Of a stretch of DNA of 64,000 bases, positions 37,201 to 48,749 are shown in pieces. The translations under genes were made by a program, and so were the position numbers. This DNA comes from Temnothorax longispinosus (taxonomy: Eukaryota; Arthropoda; Insecta; Hymenoptera; Formicidae): NCBI RefSeq assembly GCF_030848805.1, contig NC_092361.1, forward strand, positions 3,844,001-3,908,000, in the 5' to 3' direction. The notes under the pieces were generated by a model. It saw nothing but the letters and a program-made list of their open reading frames with translations. It searched no databases and was not told the DNA's origin. The stretch's first letter is position 1. The number at the start of each line of letters is the position of its first letter.

Positions 37201-40200
37201 AAACGATGAAAATGTTCTCGCCCTATTCTTATATAAGTTTCTGAAACGCGAACGAAATTTATGGGACGTGCGGCATTCTCATAACGTGCGTTAAGTACCG
37301 TAAAAGTTCATTCTTACGTTAGAGCTCCTTTGATTGCACGGGAAACACGTCGAGAAAGAGAGAGAGAGAGAGAGGAAAAAAAGCGCAATATCGCGACAGC
37401 CGCCGTTTAATTAAACTTTTTTTTTCTAGAGCTGCACAACGGACGTTAAATAATGGCAATTATATAATAGCCGCGAGCATCGGTATATTATTTAATAAAT
37501 TTTTCAGTTTGACGTTACTTTCATTACAGAAGCTCTCGACAGTTTCAGTTTACTATTCATTGTCACGGGCGCAACGTGTTGCATGAAAGCGTCATAACCA
37601 TGGGCAATATTACGCTCTGCGTTATATAGTATTCTATTAATACCGATCACCGAGAGTATAATGAAAACCGATGATGTCTAACATTTAATTGATATTTATT
37701 AATCGCGAGAAACGGGGAACGACGAAACATTTATTTTATTCGCATTTTAATGGATCTGCCGTACGGGCAATTAATTAGACTCAATAACACCGAATTCATA
37801 TTAATTATTATTGTGCTCCGGCGAGGGATATTGTGTTTTTAATTGCACGGGTTAACAAGTTGCCGCGGTGGAACCGAATACAAGCGACACGCGATAAAAT
37901 TTACAATCCACACAACCGGCGCGCTTACTTTGTGACAATATAAATATCGATTTACAACGGTGATAAAATCGATGGGATAAGATGTGCGCGACATTTCGAG
38001 AATAAAGAAACTGGCGGGAATGAAAACGCGGAGGAGGTATCCCTCGTGTATTATTCGTAAAATTGACTGACGGAAAGAGGCTGATTCAAGCAGAAAACGT
38101 CTCGTAACACAAGAAATCACTCACGTCGCTCTTGAATCATTCTCCGCGGGCGGGGGAGTAACGTCGGACTCTTCTCTAACAATGCCGCGCGCAACAAAAT
38201 TCAGACGCCGAGAAATTCCGGAGGAATTGGAGCGCGCCGAGAATTCGGGTGGCCTCTGGAAACGGACGAAGGAAAGTTTTCTGCAACATTAGTCTTACGG
38301 CAATGTTAATTTTGTTGCATTCATATTTGATCGGAATGGTTCCTGAAAAAAAATTGCCAAGTGTCAAACTCGCGAGAGATGTAGTATTTATCAAATATAT
38401 GACGTAACGGTCGTGCTTTTTGTCAGATAGAGGAATTACCCATTTATACGTATATTTTATTGTCTCCACATAGCACAATAACGCGTTTTTGCGATCAACA
38501 GCGTCCTAATTAAAATTCGTGGCGTTTTCCCGATATACATCCTCCTTAAACATCGACGTCCGCATTAGAGAATATTGGCTTAACGTCCGCTATCAAGCGC
38601 CGCTGAATGCGGAGAATATTCATAAAACGGGCATATGATGCGAATTAGCTGCATTAAATAGTCTACAATTTATGCTCGCATGCGCGATCGATCCGTTTCG
38701 CCGGTGGTTATACGCGTGCGGCGTGTCGTAAATTAATGGACGAATCCCCGAGCCCTCCGCGTTTTCAGGACCTTGTCTCGGAACCTTCGACCTTAATCTT
38801 ATTAATAGGTTCTTCGATCTTTATTTGATCAAGTTAAATTTGCGCGAGATATACTCAAATAACGTTGCTGCTTGTTGGAATATCCAAAATTTTAATTCCG
38901 CGATTCAATTAACAACGAATTTAGTATTAAAAATCTGCGAGAGACTCGCTGCTAAATTTTCCGTAACGAGAACTTGCCTCCACGTTTGCTAAAAAAAAAT
39001 CTGTCGTTAAAATTAAGGTCTGGCACCCGACCCGAACGCTTGTATATAAACGTCGGTCAACAAGGAAAATGCCGGCGTCCAGGGATTTGCCATCGCGCGT
39101 TCTCCCCTTTTTTCGCACGTCGACGAAAAGCCTGTTCAGTGAATTAATTCGCTTTAGAAAATTGGATTGGACTCGGTTGAGCGTGGAGATTTTTTTCGAA
39201 TTAACAATTTGAAATGTCGCTGTCCCGAAACGCGCGCGGGGGTGTACGTATTTTGTTTGTCCAGCAAACAGTCTTTCGCTCGAGCTATCGTCGCTAATTG
39301 TCTGACGCGAGATCGACGAGATTAATGGTGAAACCCTCATTCTTCATTCGCCTTATGCGTAAAGAGAAGCCAAGGGATATAAAACTTTAAATTAGCCGAC
39401 TTGGGGATCAATGGTGTTTCTTTGGGTATTTAAATTTGAATAACTCGAAAATGATTAAGAATAATCTCCTTATTCAAAAAGATCACTATTTTATTATATT
39501 TTTTAATATTAATTATTTTATATTTTTATTGCGATTCTGTAAGATTAGTATTTTGTTACATATAATATTTTTAAATTTCTATTACGACATAAATAGTTGC
39601 TTTTTCTCTTTTTTCCAACTATTTTCATCGATCACAAACTACGTGAGGACTTCGCTTGTGAATTCCGCGAACATGAGTAACACATACCGTTCGCGCACGA
39701 TGCATCCGCCAAGTCATCGATCGTGCCGTTGTATTATCGCGAAAAAACGCATAGAGAGTGTTCCGTGATCGAGCTGGGGGACAAAGGACTCACGTCGCTA
39801 AATTCTCAGGACGAAAAACGGGAGTCCGCTCGTAAATTTCTACAACGTCGCTCACCGACGACGACGCCAGCGACTATGACTTGTCGTTTCATGCTTTTAC
39901 GAGCGACTGGAAGGGAAACTTTAAGACTCACTGACGCGAAGAAACATCCAAGACCAATTAAGGTGAACTCACACGTAGGACATTTTAAACATTATATGTC
40001 CGAATGTTATGTCTAATTTAAAGTAAAGCAAAGGTAGCGAAAATATATGAATTGCTGAATAGAGACATTTCATGGATATATATTCGTAATATAATATCAC
40101 GAATGTATGAATTTTTTTCTCCCAGTAAAATCTGCACCAATTTGTTTGTCTTGCAGTAATCGATAGTTTGCACACGTGGGCGGTATGCGAAATGAATACT

Positions 40201-43200
40201 CACCGAGTATGGTGCCAACGCTGTTGGCTATCGCCTCGGAAATAGCACCGTTCGCCAACGCGTCCAGGCAGGCGCTAAGGGCGCACGCACACGCACTCGT
40301 ACCTATAAGGTACTCCAGCACCATGTTCCATCCAATAATGAATGCTATTAATTCGCCTACTGTCACGTAACTGTACATATAAGCGCTGCCGGTCGTATGA
40401 GGCACTCGTACTCCAAACTCGGCGTAACACGCCCCTGTAATCACACCGAAGAAGAAAAGGCATTCAGTCACGAGGGGCGAATATCGTCGACGCGGGAGGG
40501 ACAGAGAAAATTATTCAAAGAGAAATGGCATGTCTGCGTCACTAAACTCACGCGAACGTTAAACGTGATATCGAATGAACGCAAGACACAAAATCACAAA
40601 CGATCACGTTTGGCGACAGAATAGAAAGTTAAAGGCTGCGTTTTGATATTCACTGCTAGTACTGAAAATCTATAGTATACGCGACATAAACTACAGATTT
40701 TCAGCACTGGCAGTGAATATCAAAACGCAACCAAAGTGTAACGGCGAATGTTCGTCGGGTTTATACTCCCACAAAAAAGAAAATAGCGGTTCAAAAACGC
40801 GGCACATCAAGATTAAAAATTTCACGAATTTTCACAGTTGAGTACACGATCTTGATGTGTTCGTTTTTTTTTATCGCTATCTAAAGCGGATTACGCGTTT
40901 CCACGTTGTGGCGTGACGAAACATTGTCTTTGCCACCGACGATTATCATGCTTCGGTAATCGACTGATTAAACTTCGGTTCAACCTTTCAACGCGGATTA
41001 CATCGCGGTATTGCACAGATCTCGTGCTCAACCGGCATAAACGCCGTAATAATCTGCTTACATCTTTCCACAATTCTCTCTTGGTCAGAGACGGATGTTG
41101 CCTCTCCAGTTCCACGATATTAACGTACTGTTACGCAAAGCGGGATACATTCTGCGAATTACGCCCTACTGCTCCACGTCCTCCAATTTCGCATCTTTGT
41201 GGGACGATAACGTTTATCCTTGACGTCAAGCACCGCTCTCGCTGTCACATCTGTTACGGTCGACGAAGTCGCGCGAAATCAGTAAGCGGCAAGGTTGAAG
41301 AATCTAGTTTCCATTGATGCTAAACTCGACGTTTATACGTCGGGTGGTATGTACTATAAAATATGCCACCAAGTCTTTCTAACAATGAGAAAAGAAAAGA
41401 CGACGCAGAACTTCGCGGAAGCGAAAGCCTCGGCTCTACTTTCGCGGTTATCGAACAACAAGATGTGTAAAGACCAGGTATATATATCGAGAAATCCCAT
41501 CTCTTCGAATGCTTATTATTGTAGTTGGACGAGAACGTAATAAAATAAACATAGAAAGATAAATATGAACAATAAAGCTTGAAAACGCAAGAAAAATCTA
41601 AACGAGCTCGCGTCTCAGTCCGCCTTTAATTCACTTTAGTGCGGTCACGATACGTCGCTTTCGACTATTGCAATAGTAATATCACTAATATCAGCGATGA
41701 TTACCACGTACTCCCGCGCTGATAGTGCGCCAGCGACATTCATCTATTAATAACGCAACGAATTAATTAAACAACACGCCGCGACACACCGTGCCATAGC
41801 CTGCCATTAATTGGCGCGCGGCATCGATCTCTGAATAGCCGAACTAATTACAGCTTTACCCCGTTAGATCGATAATTACCGAGAGCGCGGCCGCAATCAA
41901 ATGAGATCACGATCGATATGCAACGCGCTTCTTTCTCATGTACTTTCTATTTAACATATTAATACATCTCATATCCTTCCAGTTATAAAAAAATTATGAC
42001 GATGATGCTTATAAGAAGTCATACCATTTTATATGCACATTCGATTATAGTCGAATCAACGATTCTGACTTGGTAACTAAAAATGTAAAAGTACATATAT
42101 AACGTTTCTGAATATCCATACTCTTAACTCATGGAAATCGAGCAGCTCACATTTTTCAAGATAGGGACACATCAATCAAATAATAATAAAATAGATTTGA
42201 GAACTAATCGTTTCTTTCAGCAAGATAAAAGAAGTTCCACTTGATATCTCTCTCGTTCTCTTCACGCGAGCGCGATTCGACGAAGCGACAAATAACATGG
42301 CAAGCAGTAACAAATTGCTTCACGAGGACGCAAACCGCAGCGAAATTACAGACGATAAAAGGATCAGCGAAACAGGCGCGAACAAAACAAGACTGATTGA
42401 GACACGTTCGGTCCATTCATCGCCTCCGTATCCATTGGAAACCCTGTTCGCAATTTCGCAGTCGGCGAGAATATCGCGTCTGCAGCACGCACGGGAGACA
42501 GTTTACGGCGACGGCCGCGTTTAGAGCCTCCTATCGCGCACGATGAATCGTAAATTTCGTTTGACGGGTATTTTCCGCGTTCGCTCTGCAAGAGTCGCAC
42601 GATATCGATATTCGGGACAGTCGGGCCGCTGTTATCGATACGACGGAACGGTCGGAGCTCGATATCGAACGGTAAAGTACTTGTAACGGTAAACTAACGC
42701 GCGTTGCAGCGCAGTACTTATGCCTGTAACAGTACCCGCAAAGTAAATGTAAAGCACCTCTTGTGTATAGTTTACAACTATTCGCGTCAGCTCCGGACAC
42801 GGTTTTTAATTGTTCCGTGGGTATCTAATTTCTAAAAGACTTTCTACGCGAAAATAAAAGGAAAAATTGATGTACTGAAATATCCCGTTATGTAAATTAT
42901 AATTTTCACATGAGAATATTATACGGTGTAACTATAACGGTGTCAAAATATATATTACTTCAAACGATGATAAAATTTTCCTTAAATATCTGCGAAATAT
43001 GCGACTCCTTCTATTTCAGTTCGATTGGATCTCGCGAAAGCTCCTCGTACGATGCTCCGGTCACGCGTCCGATAACGTCGCGAACGTTGAAGTTGTTTGC
43101 CCGAGATTCTGCGGAATTACGCTTTTATGCGGTTTAAATCCGCGCACGGCGTCCTGGATTCGTACGTGATATATGTATAGTGGTCGCGGAAGACGAATTT

Positions 43201-46200
43201 TCCGGCTCATATATCCCCTCACCGAAATCCATATTTTTGCAGAATAAGCTTCTTATCTGTGGCCATACCGCAGACTGTAAAGTCCCTCGAGTCTACTGTG
43301 CTCTGCTTGCGCGAGAGAGATACCTGACTTATCGCTCTGTCGAAATTGCCGGAAGCTGCCGGCGAAGAAGTCTGAGAATCATCGCCATTGCACGATCGTG
43401 CGAGAAATGTGTTGTGCATTTTTATAAAGGGAGTTCACCTCGCGAGTAGTTATCTCGTCGTTTGATTCCACAAGCTGCACGTGGCGATAGTTAATTAGCG
43501 CATGCAAACATTTTATTTATATGCCTTTTAGGGTGCCGGTTGTTCCAACTTATTGGTAAGCTACCTGATAGTTAAATCATATGTCCATCTTTGTCCAATG
43601 TAAATGATAAACAAAGACGTACATATGATTTAACTATTAGGTAGTTTACCAACAGGAACAACCAGCCCTTAATCGTATTCGGACGTGTATAAGTTTGACT
43701 GCTCAAGAGTACGTAAAGGTTTAATTAGCTTCGACGGGGGCGGCCGCGGAACGGATAATATCCCTAACTAGACACGATAATGTATGACAGTCGCAATTAA
43801 GTAAATGTTTAATTGAAAGACTACTGCCTTAGTACATACGTCCGTATCTATCTAATCCGTTTATATCTTCGTCTTTTTCACTTAGCTTCGAAGTAGTATT
43901 GTAATTAAATGATATATATTATTTAATTACAATTCTACTTCGAAGCTAAGTGAAAAAGACGAAAAATATAAATGGATTACATAGATTCGGACGTAAGTGT
44001 ACTCGGATAGTGGTCTTTCGATTAAACATTTATTTAATCGCGACTGTCATACATCATCGTGTCCAGTTAGGGATATTATCCATTCCGCGGTCGCCCCCGT
44101 CAAAGCATTGACATCGATACGGTCAGCACACACGTATACCTGTCCATCATTAAATTGATCGTTCGTAAAAATAGTCGGAAACTCTTTCTCGCCGACGGTT
44201 AAAGGTCACTTCCACCCTCGTTTCCCTCTCTTACTCTTGTCCGCACTGTTTCTTCGGGATTGTGAATCGCGCCAGAAATAAATCCCTACTTTCGTATTCC
44301 CATTCCGTTCATACGTGGACTGTGCAAAGTCGGCGCTTCGCGTAAGTGTGCAACCATCGCGCGTAATAACATGGGATCGCGTGTGGAAGGCGCGGCTCCC
44401 GACGACGATCGCAAGAAGCGACTTTGATAGAGTCGCCGACCCGATCCCAGATAACGTCGAACGATTAAATTCGCGACGCCGCGCCGCGCCGGAATCGCGT
44501 GTATTTAGGCAACGCGACCGATCTCATTCGATAAGTCCCTCTACAACACTCGTATTAGGTGTAAGTAACTCATTCCATGTAGACGCGAATGCATTCTTCG
44601 AGCATCTAGGTACAGCGGTTCTGCGACATTATAATCGATCCGCTCTCGCTTTGTCGTCGCGCTATCTCGCCTAATGACCGTCCGCGGCGACAAAGAACCG
44701 CTCCTTTTCTTATCTTTCTGCATGGATTCAGAAAGGCGTGATACCCACCGGAAAAAATGGAAGCAATGGCTGCGATAATGAATGAGAAGACGACACCAGG
44801 TCCGGCAACGCTGCGCGCCACCATTCCTGCGACAAGGTACATCCCTGTCCCGACGCAGGAGCCAACTCCTAAAGACGTCAGGTCCAGAGTCGTCAGGCAC
44901 TTCTGCAAACAATAATCATTTCGGAGAGATGTAGAAAATCTGTATATCTCTAACTAAATAATGATGAGAGAGAAAACATTTTCAAATTAGACTACACAGA
45001 CAATGTTCTAATATTCGGAAAGAATTGATTTACAGTGTAACTTCACAGTCAACTTATGAGTAAGATTTTTATCTGATCCATGTGCTAAAATAATCTCTGT
45101 AGTTTTTTTTTTTTAGACAAACGTTTATTTCAATTACCCTGACATTAAATTGCACGTTGCGACGCGGTAATCTATTTTCACGGACTAGAGGCGGAAATAT
45201 ATTATTTGTTGTTTTATCCGGGGCAATTAACCTAAATAAAAAATAATCCCGGGGAGTGATTTATTTCGGTATTACATCGGAATTGTTTTTCTTTTGCAAT
45301 CAAAGTAATTGACCCAGATAAATTATTGTTCGGAACATCGTTTTTTATTTCATATCTCGCGCAACAAAATTCCTATATTCAATTTTTATCACTTTTTCCT
45401 TTTTAAAAATCGGCGAATTGTCGTGGAAAGATGCTTGACGTCGCGCAACCATTACCGTCGATCATAACTCGCAACGCCGGCCGGGGTCTAAATACGTATA
45501 CGTAACGGTATAGTAAATAATGTAGCCCGAGCGATAGAAAAGAGCGAGAAACGTGACGTCGCGCCGCTGCCGCTTTACAGAAAGACACGATGGGGATCTT
45601 TTTGCTGCGCTCTGCAACCGTATGCATCTTTGAGTTGCAGTTAGAATAGAAACAATTACCGTCTTCTAGTTGACTTCTTTCTAGAATGTCAGTGCCATTT
45701 TTGCAACTCGCCTCCGGTAGTTATTAATAAACTATCAGTACCGACGATTTATTTTTGTCAACGGTGCTCAAATGATCGTTTCGATGAGAGAAGGTTTAAT
45801 TGCCGCGACTCTTCAATTTATATTTTGTCGAATCGAGGAGAGATATTATTTGTTGCGCAACAGGAAAAAAATATCCGCTGATTACGGAATGTCTTCCAAA
45901 AGCGATAGAATCATATCGGATTTTATTTGTTGCGTTTTATTCATACGTTTTTATATTTTATATTTTGTTGACACACGCTAGGCATATCGAGAGCTTGTAA
46001 TGCCCGTCATCGGTTCGCCCACCGGATTTGTACACGCGTCGCGAATTTTTTTCCGGTAAACGAGGATAAATAAATTGCGCCACTCGTTTCGTCGCTCGCG
46101 AAATCCATCGTTTGCCGCTTTCGTCGAAAGTGGTGTACACGACTTCAGGAATTACGAGCGTATAAACCGACATTTGGGACGACTCTCTCGAACGATTTCC

Positions 46201-48704
46201 CGCTAGGGGACTTGCGGTATTTACTACGCGCACGTAATTCTGGCAACTCTGCATCCTCATTCGTTATTTAGCCTGTTCGCTTAGCACGGGAAAGGTATAC
46301 CTACGCGGTATTGCACAGGACCACGCAACGATGATCAAAACCCGAATGTCCGCGCACGATGAGGCGATCGGTCATCTTTGCCACGGAATTAAGCGGTAGA
46401 GTTTGTTACTATTTAAATATTATTCCTTTTCTCGCTCTTCCCTAAGCAATTAACGAGATATAAATAATTAGCTTAATTGGTTATATTTTAAATTATAGGG
46501 TTTACACAAGCCAAAATAACGCAGCTCAAAACTTTGTTGAAGATATGTTAACTTCAAAGTTTGACAAACATTTCTGATAACACGAATTCTCGGATAACAC
46601 GATTATCTGCGTTTTAATTTTGTCTTTTCTAGAAAAAGGAATATTTTTCTTTTTCTTTTGTATAAAATTCCCTCCGCGAAACTTTGTTAATATTTATGAT
46701 TTAATCGTGATAGTTGAGGATGCGGGATGGAATAAATTCCAAGCTCGAATAAGGATGATATATTTCTCTCAGATATCTCTTTCGAAAAAGTCCGTCAAAA
46801 TTCCCGTGATCGCGCGCCAGCGCATAAATCAACGTTATACGTTATGCGTCAATGTTGCGTCAGACGAGGGCACCAACGCCGGCAATAATTCATGCAGTAT
46901 TTGCATTAATCCACGATATTGCACTCTTCGTGTTTCAAACATCGCGGCGATAGTCCGGCGGATCAATGCCGGGCGCGTTCTGCGAAACCCGACGTTGCTA
47001 ATCGCGCAAACTGCATTTTCCATCATTACCGCTCAATTATTTCTCAATGGAAATTGACTAATTGTAACATTATACCGCGGTGCCAGATAATTCGATTCGC
47101 CAGCCATTGGAGACCTTGCAACTTTTGCAATTACGTGTGACACTCGATATGCGATCTCGTCCACTACAACGCCGTTTTTAATTTGCTCCCTTTTGTTTTA
47201 TTAGCATTTACAAGAAATTCTCTTCTGTGTTTATTATGTGTTACATAATTACTTCTGCCATTATGTTTAAATTACCTTTGTGCTCGCAATTTAACGGGCA
47301 AGTTACTTTTCAAGTTTAAATAAATGAAAAAGAGCCAGCGCGCGATACGATATTTATTCGAATCCGAGCGTCAGTGGAGAAATAATTATCAGTTGGTATA
47401 TCAAGAATAATTTATAATTCTCATAAATTATAATTTACAACTTCTATCCTCTGTCACATCGATCTCCACTTCAAGCGAATGAGAGTCTCACGAAATACAA
47501 ACTTCGGTAAGTAGCTTCGTTGACTGCGAGAGCTGAAACGTCGATCGTTACTGCTCTTAAAAGACGCACTTGATGTGTTTAAGCCTACTTGTCACCGCGT
47601 CTCGAATGATAATAACACTACGATGCGTGAAGCGGCTCGTACCACTGCCTGCCGGCTCGAGTCTTGTTGTGCCGTGACAAGGTGATTGCGTATACACAAC
47701 AATACGCCGCAGGAAGCGAACTCGGAGCACTGTTTGCCAATCAACGACCTATCGTCGTCGGAGTACGTCATGCGCGATGAAACGAAAAAAAAACCGTCAA
47801 ATATTTTCTTGTGTAATATTATAAATGAACGGTGATTTTGAATGAACGGTGTCGATATACCACTCTCGTGATTGTAACGCGAAATTTATACGTGGAGTGT
47901 CTTAACATTTACGTGAAAATGAGTTAATCCGTCTTGAATACGTTAAAGCGTTATTCTGATCCAACTGCACACATATATAACTCATCTTTCGCGTAATATC
48001 GCTCGTATTCATGAAAAGCCCGCGCCGGTCGCAGCGTGAACGCTTGAACGGACGCATCTCCTCTCCCCTCTCCTTTCTGTTTTTAACGGCTTATGATTTC
48101 ATCATCAACATTATTATTATCGTGGCATTAATTTCCGAGACGCCGTCTAGTACAAGGAGAGACTGCTTATTGTTAGTTAATTTCGCGTGATTAGTTAATT
48201 TCAACTCGCAGACGTATCGAAACGACAGTTATAATTATCAAAACTGATATATATTTGACTTATTGCTCGAAGTATTTCTGAATTACACACAAGAGTGCCA
48301 TTTAGAGTCAGACAAGATTCGCAGCTTTTCGATCCGAGTCCGAGTTACGTTCTGTCAATGTAATGTTAATAACAATACGCGTGTCCATCGCCGAGAGAAA
48401 CTCTTCGCGATCAACTTATTTTTATCCATGCCGAACATTTTAGCCACTCCCATAGCCGACGTGAGAAAGGAAAGAATCCTCCTGCGCGAAGTAGATCGGT
48501 TATTGGGAAACTTCGCGGCGGTTTACGCGCGCTGCAACTGCGGCGGAGCCGTCTACCGTGAGCAAAGTAACGGCTTTGCAACGACCGACGTCGCCGTTGG
48601 AGATACACGGAAGTTTGCCGTGTCTTTCTCTCTCTCTCTCTCTCTTTTAGCGTGCGACACGAACTATCGGAACGACAAAATTACTGCAGCGACACAATAC
48701 CACT

Positions 48705-48749
<45 letters not shown>

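Larger units (their letters stand above)
40435..44748. other. CAT4-like intron 2; three hairpin elements, no gene
   Basis: No host coding sequence was recognised. The intron is the richest in foldbacks: 40634-40732, 43531-43668 and 43733-44101. Confidence 0.55.

Noticed and set aside
46500..46620. Imperfect hairpin around AACTTTGTTGAAG/CTTCAAAGTT
   Set aside because: Short stem, no clear termini or target duplication; could be chance in AT-rich DNA.
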